64,000 bases of DNA, from contig NW_020170384.1 in assembly GCF_000524195.1 (NCBI RefSeq), forward strand, positions 2,283,145 through 2,347,144. Reading direction: 5' to 3'. Shown here piece by piece: positions 1-11,777 of the stretch. Both the position numbers and the translations under genes were made by a program. How positions within the stretch are numbered: the first letter of the stretch is position 1; every line of letters starts with the position of its first letter. The stretch is from Echinococcus granulosus (Eukaryota; Platyhelminthes; Cestoda; Cyclophyllidea; Taeniidae). The notes under the pieces were generated by a model. It was not told where the DNA came from, did no database searches, and saw only the letters and a list, made by a program, of their open reading frames with translations.

Positions 1-559
1 TTTAATGGGTAAATTGGGCCGAAGGCCGTCCCATTGGCTGTCGTGCCACCTCCGGGACTGAACGATTGATATTTTATTTTGCCCGAGTCCACAAAAGTTG
101 TCGACCTTTTTATGCAATTGCATTTGTTTTGATTAAAGAACAAAGCTGCAATTTCATTAGTATTTGGTTACTACTTAATTGCATAATTCCGATTATTTTA
201 GATTTGCAGCAGTACCAGGTGACCATGTATATTCGATCTACGACTTTTGCATCTCGAAATAAAGTGTGGAATTTGCAGACAATAAACCGCAAAGATTTCA
301 GGCAGGAAACAGCTTCTTATTTGCAGCTCATAATTGCATGCAACATTTGCTTACCTAGAGGTCCAGCATTAGGAGACTTGCGTCAATTCTTCATTTCTTG
401 TATTAGATTGGAAATACCATCCTTATCCTATCATTCCGTAGAACAGCAATTTCTCTACTCTTGCAAAGCATTTAGGCCTTGATTTTAAATATCCATACCA
501 ATGTCCCAAGGCATTATTTTGCTTTAAATAATTAAGTGTAAGCACATAAGCATCTACAG

Positions 560-720
560 TGCTCTGGAAGTCCCCGATAGAGGAGAGAAGGTATAATACC
601 AGAGTAGATTCAGTATTTTGCCATACAGAAGGGTTGGGGGCTATTTTAATGTCTCAGAGACCATACCGCCGGGTGTAAGTACGACGAGGCATTGCAAAAT
701 AACTGAGATGGGTGCCGAAA
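560..720 (+). repeat. Decayed solo LTR of the TRIM-like family
   Basis: The segment keeps the order of family landmarks: a 'ctggaagtcccc' start, an 'aagggttgggggcta' block, then 'ccataccgccgggtgtaagta'. It is strongly diverged, so it is probably an old copy. Boundaries are approximate. Confidence 0.4.
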
Positions 721-2425
721 AATCATGGTCCTAAGTTGCGGCGTCTCCGGTTTCTTAAACGTTTTGAAGGCAAAATGTCCAATAATGCTGTTAAAATAAT
801 CCGCACTTCCAGTTTGAACTCAAAAAAATTTAGCAAGTTTAAAAATAGTGGATTTAAATTTCCTTTCAAGCAGATACCATACTAGTGTTGACTTTCTCTA
901 GTGGTGACACGGATATGTCTACAGATGGTGAATATCACAGCCCAACCACAAGTCACTTCGGAACGAAGGCTTTAATAGGATTCTTACGGCGCCTAAGAAA
1001 CTAGGCTTTACCATGTTTGAATGAATCATGATATTTCCTGCTTATCTTTGATTATTTGCTGTCACATAAACATAGGGAAAGAGATTTCCGCTACCACTAT
1101 TCACTATTACTTACTATCATACCTTTCTAAAAAGCAAAACCGACATGTTGATTAGCAGAGTGAAAAATACTTATTAGTGATCCGTTTCTTCTTCCCTGTT
1201 TATAGCCTGATACAATGGGTTGGACAGGCATGAGACGAGATCATGGCCCAGAAAGTGGGTTAAGCCAACCATCCGCCATCATTTAGGCATATTATAGAGA
1301 AAACCGAAAGCAAGGTGTAGTTTTACAACCTTTTTATGCGACATTACTCATGTAAAGCAATAACCACTTATCTGTACATAGCTTTGGAAGGTACCCTTGT
1401 GCACGTTGAATTGAAACTGATTCCATCTTCTTTTCTGTTTGGCGCTTCATACTGAACAGATGGCTTGAAATGTCAGTTCCAACTCCGCCTTATTTGACTA
1501 TCGGAATGCTCGTTAAAGTACAGCCAACAATAAAAGACGAGTTTGTTCGCCTACGCACTGTTGACTGCATAGTTAATAGGTCTTACCAGACAGAGGCAGA
1601 TTGCCATATGCTTCTAAAATCTTCGCCTTTTTGTTTTCTCCGAGGCATCCAAACCTTTCTAAAAACGTCTTAAACGTTCTAAGCTAATTAGCACTCTTGT
1701 GAAACAACTTGTAGCCAATGAACTCGGAAAGTAAAATTAATTTATTTTAGTCCAAAATCTAAAAAGCAGCCTGGTGGTTTATTTAGCTTCTTCTAAGCTT
1801 GTCAGTTTTTGAAGGATCGAAGTCAGCTCCAAGATTTATTAACAGGCGGTAGATACTTCATAGCGCTCTTATGTTCAGTTATTGTGACCTAAAAAAGCTT
1901 TGAAACTGCGAGTCTTTTTTGTACAATTAGAGAATATAACGATAATCTTTCGTATGAACTTTGTTTTCTTCTTTAAGGTGAGTGAACAGAAAGGCTCAAG
2001 AATTGCCATCAGAAGTGACATAAACCGAATGCCAAAGTCCTCGTCTGGTGTCCATTAAACTTATCCAAAAATTTGATTCACCAAATAATTTTCAGACCTA
2101 AAATGAAGTCGAATTCTTAACGCATCATCGATGGGGTTCAAGAAGCCACATGAGATCCCTGACCCTCGAATTTTGTCAGATCTGTCGTCCAAAGAATTAC
2201 TGTGTACTAACACGATTTGGTAAATTGCGCAGTTGTTGAACACTAATTACAAATGACATTTGAAAGATAGTGGGGTACCATTTGTAATATCACAATTTTA
2301 AGGCAAATTTATGAACCTACAAATACGGTACTAAAAGGCTTATTTTATCTGAATGACCATTTGATGGTTCAATTTAAAATCTAATGACACCCAACATTTA
2401 AAGTACTTCTAAATGCTAGTTTATA
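721..2425. other. AT-rich intergenic stretch, nothing recognised
   Basis: Only short random open frames occur here (for example 1470-1673). No splice-bounded coding segment, RNA gene or repeat of the local family could be seen. Bases 1-559 are similar: an open frame at 66-482 begins with TTG and has no coding character. Confidence 0.5.
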
Positions 2426-2590
2426 TGTAGCGACTCGAGACTTCCCCAATACTGGGGCAGAATATGTACCGCTAACGAACAAAAGGGCTGGGAGACTTTT
2501 GTCAGGGGCTCGAGGCCATGCAGCCCAGCAGAAGTGCATAGTACTTACGAAACTGAAACAAAAAGTTAAACAAAAAACCAAAGTATAACA
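2426..2590 (+). repeat. Solo LTR of the TRIM-like family
   Basis: It starts with 'tgtagcgactcgagacttcc' and continues through the 'gccatgcagcccagcagaag' block to 'agttaaac' and an 'aaccaaagtataaca' end. It begins TG and ends CA, as LTRs do. No internal element sequence follows, so this is a solo LTR left by recombination or an isolated fragment. Confidence 0.75.
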
Positions 2591-3075
2591 CCTAGTCATC
2601 GGTTTATACCATTTAACAGAATATAGTCTCTGCGCTGATTTCTATGTGGTCAGGAGTAAACGAACGCACATGGATCATTCACTCTGGCGTAGCTTTCTTG
2701 ATAACGGGTTTGCGTTTCTTCACATATTTGCAAGATTTTACATAAATATTCAATCCTATAACTAATTTAAAACATCCTTTTGTTGTTTTATAGAATTTTT
2801 CTATTGCTGGCTAAGAGCTTTGTCATAATGACAGAAAGGGATTTGTGTTAAATGGCTGTTTACCGGTACAAGCTCTTCAGTCTTGGCGAATTTTGTTCTG
2901 TCTTAATATCATGGCGAGTCATCTGTCATTTCTCTTAATAGTTCGCCATGCCTTCTGCAAACTCATATGCCCTTTGGCGTCTTTAGAGAAGACCTGGACC
3001 CAAAAATGTTAAAATAAACACATATTTTGGTGCCCTTAAAAAGTTGAAAAGCTCTGACGTAATACCCCAGCAATT

Positions 3076-3237
3076 TGTAAAATTGTTCGTTTACGTTCCG
3101 CCACTGTACTTCCGCTGGGCGGCATGGCATCCGGGCCATGGCAGTAGCCCACCCAGTTCTTCTGTACATCGGTAATGCAGATTCTGGCCAAGCATTATGA
3201 TTTCCTTCGACTTCAAGTTAGACATAGAGCGATACAC
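3076..3237 (-). repeat. Solo LTR of the TRIM-like family, minus orientation
   Basis: It holds the reverse-complement landmarks 'tgtacttccgctgggcggca', 'gggccatggcagtagccc', 'cttctgtacatcggtaatgc' and 'ttcgacttca'. Neither side carries element internal sequence. The 5' part ('ttcgtttacgttccgcc') is diverged. Confidence 0.7.
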
Positions 3238-6200
3238 TAATGCTCTTCTAAACCTTCAAATGTTTGTTTAGTTTGTCATTTTTTATAAAGTAGACAATAT
3301 TTTGGAATCGAGGAGTGGAAGAGCAGGAAGTGAGTGATTTTTCAATTATGCCAATATCCGTGGATAAATTATTATACCGAACTGTATTTTTACTAAACAC
3401 ATAGGAAATTAAACCTTTGTCTTTTTCCAATTTATGCAAAGGCCATTAAAATATCATTCGGAGCGCATTACTTGACAGTCGTAGTCGAGTCAGAAGCAAA
3501 CCAAGCATTTAGAAGTTGCTTTTTTCTTTTCTACTGCAACTGTTCTTCCTTTTCTTTACCTAAAAAAACAAAGACGTCTTGTGGTAAAATGGCGCAAATT
3601 ACTTCTATTTTTTGCAAATTAAAACCACCATCACTTCTGGATACGGCTGTTGTTACCTTTCCAGAATGTACTTTCTTTCTCATCTCCTTGATGTATTGGC
3701 TACTCATGATTACATTCCTAACTGGTTTACCAGATTGCCCACTGACATAGAAATCCAGTGTTATCTTTTCTAGCCCTTTTACTAAAACAAGTAATTTATA
3801 GGAGTTTGTATCCTCCGTTTCCTCCTATTATGATGTCGACGTTGAGTTGAAAATTCCCACTTTCTTATATTTGACTGGTGTGTCAAGTTTGTGCTCGAGG
3901 AAAGAAGGGTTATACAATCATTTTTCCCATTTCTTGCCATTTAAATAAGTTTTAAGCTGAGTTCATATAAAGCACTCCAGCTTAACTGATGGTGGAAAAA
4001 GATTTTGCTTCCATACCTTCAAAGTTGTAAGCATAATCTGCGTTGCGTCAAAATGGCAGGTAAGCGAAGTTGGAGCTTGTTTTACTTCAGCCAGCAGGGG
4101 ATGAAATCGCATCACAAATTTCCATCATTAAAGTGTGGAAGCAATTTTCGCCGGATGTAGTTTGTATCAGGGCGTAATTACTAATTTCGGAAATCCGGAT
4201 GCGCATTTTGAATACCAATTAAAAGTCGTTGACTTTGGGGGGATTGATGCTCCTCCCAATCGGCCCATTTGTTCCAACTCTTAAAAAAAACCTTATAAAT
4301 GCAGAGTCCGTGTGTTTGTAACTTAAATATAGCCTACTAGTCAGCAGTCAGCTTTCCCGCCAGCCTTAACTACTAAGCGCGGTTATCAGAGGCAGTGCGC
4401 TCCCCATTGGTGGGTTACTAACCGGAAAAATTGCCGACCTTAAAGGCTGTAATTTGCACATTTGCGTTATGGACTAACCGAAAAGTTCAGGGAGGTCATC
4501 AAAGTTATTATTTTTGAACAGTTGTCAAATGCTGTCGTTATAAGGTAGACAACCCACCCATAAGAATACCACAAACGATCTTCTCCACTGTTATAAGCCA
4601 AACTGATATGATGTCATGAATTGCTTATTGCTACCTGTTAAGTAAAAAGTTATATACACAAGTGCTACAGCTTCAAATTAGTACATTTAAATTTATTAGG
4701 GGAGTGAATTCTTTTTTTGAACACTAGCGGCATTCTAGTCACCTGGGACCTGCGCACAATAATGGGTGTCAAGGCAGTCGTTTTACGCTTGGGGCTGTCT
4801 AGATTGGGTGCCTCTAATTTAAATAACCGCTAAAACTGTTGATGTGTTCAAATATAGACGGTTGGACACTTAGTCATAAAAAGATATTTTAATCTCTTAA
4901 AAGTCTCAAAAGCGGGTTATTGTTTATTAAAGGTAGTCTTAGCTGCGATACTTCCCAGCCCACAGCTCACAGACCAGATATTCCTTTGGCTATTTAGCCA
5001 GCAGAATAGATGATTCGAATCAGAATGTCTGGCAAATTTTATAATTTATCCCTACTAAAGCTTACGTGGGAGACGAATCTTTCTGCAGGAGCGATAGACA
5101 CAATCACGAAAGAATTCATATCTCTAACGTTAAAGACTTAGCACAAACACTCGCTAGTTAAACAAGCCGAGGGAGGCCTTCCTAGGTTGGTTTAGCCGTA
5201 CTAACAAAACTTTAAATGTTAAAGTTCTTCCACTACTAATTAAACGCTGAAGTGAGCGCGTAAATCCAATGAGTACTATTTGGAGGGATAAATTCCGTCA
5301 CAGCTCCCAAAGATTTGTCCTTTTTCACTGTAGGTGGAAAACAAGGCTAAAAGCTCGTTAATTCTAAAAATCACAATAATTTGTGAATATAACTTTGCTT
5401 TTAACTTCGTACTTACGATAAGATCTTGCAGATCATATGACAAACTAATTATGGAAATCTATTATAAGAGGCGAAACCGCCTAAATAACTTCTACAAGAG
5501 TCGCTTATTTATTTGCAAGCTTTTAAATAGTTAGTAGTAAAGTTTGCTTAAAAATTTGTTCATCATTTAAATTGCTTTGACAGTAGCATTTTAGTAATAA
5601 AATAAATTATTATTTTCTTGTAATATCCTATCTGTCGCTTGCATATTTGGGGCCTGTCAGACTTCTTTAGTCCGTTGGAAGATTTTTCTTGCTAATGCAA
5701 ATTTTCTCCCCTAATTTGGTCTTCCTCCATCGTACCTTGGGAAAGCAATCAAGTGTTAGGTCTCTATGTGCCTTAACGAGCTATTTTCGGAGATTATTTT
5801 TATAAATGTCCGTTTGTTTGCACCTTTAAGGTGGGAGGCGGTCAATAAATATGAACCTCGTGGCAAATTGCATGCCATCGGCCCCCGAGGAGGAGGAAAC
5901 GTACCCTGAACTCGCTTAAAGCGTTATACCTGTACCCTTTCATTTATCACCACCCCATAAAGCATGTCCTCATCCACCTCGTCTGCTTGTTCTGGGGGAA
6001 TCAAGGCCGAGGTGGAAGAAAGACACTCCGAGCCTGTTACACATTATCACGTAAAATAATTTCCGAATTTCAGTTTCATTTAAACCCTCGAGGCTGGATT
6101 AGCTAGATACTGCGAACAGTCAAACGTTCCAGACAAGTTGGCAAAATGAGAGCCGTCTACCATTTTTATAGCAAAGATAAACAGTTTTGGCTATTTAGTA

Positions 6201-7350
6201 TGCACTGATAAGTCTTAAAACCTCCACTTTTTTATTGTGGCATACACCTTACACAAATCATTGCCGAGACCTTTTCCCCACCATTTTTTCGTGTCCTCGT
6301 TGCATTTATGTGATTGTTTAGACAGCATAAAGGAGCGTTATTTCCTCCTTACATCTACTCTGCGATTCATATTTTTGCGAGAAATATGACTGACTAGTGG
6401 CAATTAATGGGGAAATTAGACCAGTTCTCTTGATGGACGTGTAATCAGCAAATAGAGATATTTCTTGGCCATTGTTTTTAACTAGTTATATGCCCATTTC
6501 AGCAGTAGAAATGACAGTCGGAGAATTCATAGAAAAGAGGTTGATAACAACAAAAGCCATTACAAGCGAAAGTTTCTGTTTTGCCCTTAATTTGTGCATT
6601 ATTTTTTCTTACACTGATCCAAGGGGATTACAAGCTATAATTACCACAAAAGCTGCATGGCGGTTATAAATAATGCTACATAATTAAAGCAATTATATTG
6701 TAATACTTTGGTCATATTTTAAATTGTTTGTTCCTGTTTTGCGGGCAGTCAACACACTGCGATTGTATTTTTATGTCAATGCCCCCCCCCCAACCCCTCT
6801 AATCTGCCCTAGCATTGTACCTTCGTTTCTCTTACGAGAAGTTTTGAGGAGCTATAAAATCAAATGGATGCTAAACATATGAGTACTTTTCCGATTTGGT
6901 GGAAATTTTTTTAACAAATCTTATGCTTTAGTGCATACGCAGGTAACAATTGTTCCTAACCCCGTCATACGAAATAGCATTGGTAGTTCTCACTGCACAA
7001 TGGCAATATGTTCACCAATGTGCATTTGAAAGCTGTCATGCATCGTAATCTATGAATGACACTCTGAAACCGCATAATTTTTTGCTGATTTCATTTATAG
7101 GAACTAGACTCCTTACCTGAACTTAAACACTAATCTTTAGAGTTTGAAATTAAAAGGGTTTATTTCGAAAGGACAGATTGAATGCATGGGAGTCGAGCAC
7201 TGACGAACCTTTAGTCACTTCACGTAAAGGTCCTTCGTGGCAAGTCGGGTCGAAAATTTCTCCAGGCATACTTGATTTTATAAAAATGACAAAGAAATCC
7301 AATGACTCATTGTAAGAGCTCCCACAATCTCATTTTTAAAAGATTTACAT
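3238..7350. other. Gene-poor AT-rich stretch
   Basis: No gene is recognised. Two short ATG frames at 5850-5918 and 5964-6059 lie in a locally GC-richer patch and are discussed as a finding. A short poly-C run lies at 6782-6791. Long open frames such as 3472-3750 show no domain, splice context or coding bias. Confidence 0.4.
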
Positions 7351-8492
7351 TGCGATATTTTAGGTGCTTGTCAAAGTCTTCGTTTTTATTGCGCTGGGCG
7401 CTGAAGGGCGCGGCCAATGTACCACCGCTCGACGGCATGGCTTCTGGGCCATGCGCGTAGTCCACCCCTCGGCCTCTCTGCACGTCCGGAATATATATTC
7501 CGCCCAAGTATTAGGCCTTCTTTTGTCCTCAGATTAGTCTCTGGAAGGGGCATTAGTAGTAGCAGAAAGTAAAAACGATAGTAAAGGGCAAACACCCTGA
7601 TTCCTATTACTGAATAATACACATTTACGTGACAGAAGAAGGGCATGTGCTGCAGATACGGGAATCTGTGACGACACCTAACAGAATGGTTGGAAATGAC
7701 GTCCACCATCGGCAACTATCCCATTACTGTGGTCTGCAGGAATGTTGTGATCAAATGAAGCAACGCTGGCCGTGGCTGTGAGCTATCGAAAATTTCGTTG
7801 CGGAGCTTTTTACAGCACCTGTATGAAGATGTCTGTTAAGTGAACACCCAATACCATCTCTAACACTCTACTAGCCGGATCGAACCTAAATAGATGTATA
7901 TGGCTGGACAGCACTGAAGTGAGGACAAAGTGACAGGGTGAAAGGAAAATGAAATCTTTTTCCCAAAAAACCATTTTAAACGCCGGCCTTAACGCATTGA
8001 CTCTGCTTTTAGGCCAGTGTTCCCACGACATAATGGACACACATGATGGCCCCTACGTTCCCTTTCCCCCCATAATTGTTCCCAGACAGGACGAAACTCT
8101 AGATACAGTGAAAATACCAAGTAGAATCCTTGCCGTTAAAATCAGATACCATCTCAGTCGCACGCTAATTTGATGTCCGATGTGGTTGGTTCCTAGGGTT
8201 TTTTCTCACAGCACCGACTCGCCTACGATGCGATGGCTGATGCCAGAGATTGATCAAAGGAACGGTAAGGACAACGCCCAAAGGGAAAGTAGGGCTATGC
8301 AATACCTGGGATGGAGATTTAACATTTTGTTTGGGTTTCACTGCGACTTAGGTATCAGCTATTGTACCTTAACTGGGCGGCCCGGCCATCTGGGCCACGC
8401 CAGTAGCCTCTCGGCCCTTCTGAAAGTCTACAATATGTATTCTGCCCGAGTATTATATTGTTCATGTCTTCGGGGAGTTTGGGGGCGCTACA
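7351..8492 (-). mobile_element. TRIM-like LTR element, near-complete (copy 1)
   Basis: Two diverged direct repeats of about 195 bp (7351-7552 and 8298-8492) flank about 745 bp. Both carry the family core: 'ggcatggcttctgggccatg' in the first, 'tctgggccacgccagtagcc' in the second, then 'attctgcccgagtatt' and 'gggcgctaca'. The internal part encodes no reverse transcriptase, protease or integrase; open frames inside (7949-8173, 8180-8503) are not conserved in the other copies. This fits a terminal-repeat retrotransposon in miniature, which would need proteins supplied by another element. The transcribed strand is unknown; '-' only denotes orientation relative to the copies that begin 'tgtagcgcctcgagac'. 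No target-site duplication was visible, so the copy is probably old. Confidence 0.75.
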
Positions 8493-9057
8493 ATACTTTG
8501 TGATACAAAATAACAAAAGCAGAGCATTTGGAGATGGTTGATAAAGTGAGCATTGAGAAAACACTTAAGAATGCTTATTAAAGGAAGCCTTAAGCTATGT
8601 ACACGCATTCAAGTCACGAGTTCACAGTCATGATGAGATTCAAGGGGCTAAGAGTGTTGATGCTTAAAGCACTTGAGAATTTTATCTTACTGTTTCTTCA
8701 ACTCTTTTGGTTCGGCAAGTTTCTTTTACTTATGGACGTAGGAACTAGTATAAGTAAGTGCTCTAATATTTGACTTACATTTACTTAAATTGCACTTGAA
8801 TGTAATTAACTGGAACAGGCTACTTAATTTCGGTCAAGGTTAGCAGGTTTGAAAGCCCCACTGATCAACAGGCTTTATTTGAGCATTTAAGTTACCACCA
8901 CACCGAACTGTTTTACCAAAAGTCAGCTAGGGACTAAAGTAAGTAAACATTTTCATCGTAAGCTAATGCTCATTTTGTAAAAAAAAACTCTCGACAGATG
9001 TCTAAAAGCATATATCAAGACAACAGCGTCTTCAAGCGCCTCCTCAGCAAGCTCTCT
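8493..9057. other. Spacer between TRIM copy 1 and the calmodulin-like gene
   Basis: AT-rich sequence containing the 3' flank of the minus-strand calmodulin-like gene. No clear poly(A) signal or other feature was recognised. Confidence 0.4.
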
Positions 9058-10316
9058 TCAAAGATCCACCAGTTCCTTCGACGGAGCCATCATCACGCGA
9101 GCAAAATCTGAAAGCACGAGCGAGTTTCAATTTATTCTTTGAAATCTATTTTGCCTTTTAAGTCCTTAAAATACGAATATCACGCTAATAGTTGTGTCAG
9201 TAATGAGCACTTCAGGAAAATTGGACGTAGCAATTTAATCCGTTGTTCATCCAAGCGAGCTTTTTAGCCTCCGTGGATTGTACTTCCCCTCAGTGTTATG
9301 GCCTTCCGTCGATCCCTACAGCCTTCCAGTTCGTCGGGGCGTTAATAATTTAGCGTTCTCTGTACTGGTATAGCTTACTACGACTTCTGAGAAGATTCAA
9401 TCTGCTATAAAAGGTCTTTTCGTTAGTTTCGTCGTAAAGTTTATGTCTTTTTTATGCTGCTGTTGCCTAGCTGTATTCATTCTTGCCATTGTAAATTGAC
9501 AAGGCAAATGTGCGTCAACATATAGAGTGAGCCTTTTTCGAAAAAACGCTCAAAATGAAATTTATGGGGCAAAACAAAGGCCTCCTAATTAGGCATAACA
9601 ACCGAATGTCTCATTTTTTGTACGAGGGTTTGTCAGCAGTTTTAGACACAAATTTGACCTATGTATCGCAAAATGTCACCGGTTGCCTAAATTTTATACA
9701 AAAATGAAAGACATTAAGTGGAAGATTAACGTGATAGGTTCCGGTAAGCGTCACTTAGTCACATAGCTTGCATTAAATCTGCTAGACAGGCCGTAAAGGA
9801 GTAAGATAAATAGTATTTACCACTAAAGCAGACTTTCCCGTCACCATTAGAGTCCGCTTGACTGCAAAGCGCCTCAACATCCTCCTCGGTCAGAGTTTCG
9901 TCGCCTGCTATCAGCAGGTCTCTTATTTTTCACCTTACCAAACCACTTAAGTTTAGCCCTACCGTAATTTGCTAATCGTAAAGTAGCCTTCTCCGCTTTC
10001 ATCAAAGAGTCGAAATGCCTCGTGCAGATCCTGAGTGATTTGGAGATCGGATTTATACTCTTCCATGAGTATCAAAAACATCTTCTCAGTGATATTTGCC
10101 TGACCTCGGCAACTAATTAACGAAAGGTGCGATCGGATTTATTTTCAGGTACCTTTGAAAGACCTTCTCCAATTCCTCATCTGTGGGTGCAAATCCGGCT
10201 CTTCGCATAACCCGGGCTAGTTTTTTTACTCGGATCTTGCCATTTTTAAGCCAGGAAAATTGTTGAAAGGCTGTTATGCAGCGATTCCTTTCCTCGACAG
10301 TCATGGACTCCGTCAT
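9058..10316 (-). CDS. Calmodulin-like EF-hand protein, 154 aa, four exons
   Basis: Exons 10316-10153, 10112-9963, 9921-9821 and 9107-9058 splice in phase with GT-AG introns of 40, 41 and 713 nt. They give 154 residues from ATG 10316 to TGA at 9058-9060, the usual calmodulin/centrin-like size. The layout is calmodulin-like: an N-terminal helix (TVEERNRCITAFQQF, residues 6-20), a linker helix, then 'LHEAFRLFDESGEGYFTI' (84-101) and 'SQADSNGDGKVCFSDF' (125-140). The fourth loop (D128, N130, D132, D139) looks able to bind calcium. The third (D92, S94, E96, ending K103) lacks the terminal acid. The first two loops have lost the acidic ligands (S21 replaces the first Asp). The role is therefore probably a divergent calcium sensor or a structural light-chain-like partner; this is inference. 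The second acceptor (TTAG at 10113) was chosen because it alone keeps the frame. Confidence 0.75.
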
Positions 10317-10648
10317 CCTGGTGGGGTGGCAACTTTAAAGTAACCCTCACTTCTATTTCCTCTTCCACATCAAAAGTCTCACACCCGCATTTTTAAGTCT
10401 CTCGTTTGTACCCAATTAGATCTATTTCTAAACTGCTTTCAGAATATTTTTCAATCTGTGTGCATAAAGTTTAAAGTCAGTGCAAATATATTCATTTAGA
10501 GTGCCGTGCCAAAACCAAAGATTTTGAATTTTTTGCCTGACATTGGAGTGATATTTCCATGACGGTAACAGTTATTCATCTACGTGTTTATTTATTGATG
10601 CCAGGAACGTTCATATCAAACTGAAACTTTCGGTTTTTTAAACATACT

Positions 10649-11181
10649 TTAATTCTCAAAAACTTTATTTCCTATTGTCAGAGCTCTCTCGATTATTCCA
10701 TTAAAGTAATAGCAGAAAAACTGTGGATTAGGAGATTTGTCAATTTTAGCTGAACCCACCATGACAGTCTGTGTCAGTTCGTCTTGGTACTCAGGGTAAG
10801 CTAGCTCATCCGGCATTGTAAATAGTCGTGAAAGAATGCCATTACTTTTCCTACACCAGGATTTACCTTCTTTAAAACTTCATTAAAGATTACTCGTTGA
10901 TGAGAGGTGCAGAGCTGGGCACGCATCTCCCTCGCCGGCTGAATGGCTTCCATGAACTGTGGACTGGAAGAGGCCACGGCTGACATTGACACTGGGGTAG
11001 GTGAAGATGTCTTTTAAAAAGTTTCCACCACTTAAAAGTCTTTCTACAACTAAGTGGCTCATCAACGTACTCTGCTTGAAGTTTGCAGCAGGAGTAGATA
11101 TTTGTGGGTTGTTTGGACTTTCGGGTTGTCTTAAAGTCGCGTTGCCTTTGGTGTCTGCTTTCTTGATTAACGGTGTCTGGA
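10649..11181 (-). CDS. Unrecognised protein, C-terminal exons
   Basis: Three minus-strand segments join in phase: 11181-11029, 10991-10867 and 10804-10649, with introns of 37 and 62 nt. They yield about 143 residues ending at TAA 10649-10651. The middle exon reads 'SPQFMEAIQPAREMRAQLC' and the last 'SPNPQFFCYYFNGIIERALT', which look coding (balanced composition, amphipathic helices). I do not recognise the family. The 5' end is unresolved: the first segment opens at an acceptor (TTAG at 11182), and an upstream open segment near 11190-11285 (KKDDIVVLLNALVGWKR) follows a good acceptor but does not join in phase. It lies on the same strand as the calmodulin-like gene, about 330 bp upstream of its ATG. 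It could be a decayed gene. Confidence 0.45.
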
Positions 11182-11777
11182 CTAACCGAAGTCATATGTT
11201 TTGACTGTTAATAGCAATAAAAGGATCCGCTTCCATCCCACTAACGCATTTAGCAACACCACAATATCATCCTTTTTTGCCCTGTAAAATCATAAGTCAG
11301 CGGCTGATTCGATCAATCCATGCATTGAGAAAATAAACCAAACATTATATCCTAACAAAGACTTTCCAATTTATCTAAAACTCTTAATCAAAATAATGCA
11401 TTTTACAAGTTTCTTTTTTTACACAGCTAAATTTTCCTTTCCTAAAAACTGTAAAACATTGTTTTAAGCAAAGATTTACCACCTCTTCGCTCTGTATCAT
11501 GGCTAAAGGGCTACCCGGGTTTAGCTAGATTCTTTAGGGGAAATTTTTCCCTTTTACTTTTTTGTACAGCGGCTTAGAGCCTCATGGGGTAGCATTGTGT
11601 CAGTGGGATTAAAAATGCGTCTGATGCTCAGGTATTTAAGAGATCTGACATGAGTACCAGTCTGCAGTCTTTACGAAAAGGCAATCAGCAACCTTGGCAG
11701 TTCATTTCCTAATTTTTAAAGGAAATGTCATTGCATTCAGTTGCTCTTATATTTGAAAGAAGAGCAGATTAACTGGA
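11182..11777. other. Possible 5' part of the upstream unrecognised gene, otherwise empty
   Basis: On the minus strand a TTTTACAG acceptor near 11285 opens a short coding-like frame. Upstream of it the sequence is AT-rich with no clear exon. An ATG at about 11504 followed by a GTAAAT donor is possible but does not match in phase. Confidence 0.3.

Noticed and set aside
66..482. 138-codon plus-strand frame at the window start
   Set aside because: It begins with TTG, is rich in Ile/Phe/Ser as expected for AT-rich DNA, and has no domain.
4053..4062. ATGGCAG followed by a GTAAGC donor, resembling a tiny first exon
   Set aside because: No in-phase downstream exon was found; such short matches are expected by chance.
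7949..8503. Two plus-strand frames of 74 and 107 codons
   Set aside because: Both lie in TRIM copy 1, the second running into its LTR. No retroelement motif is present.
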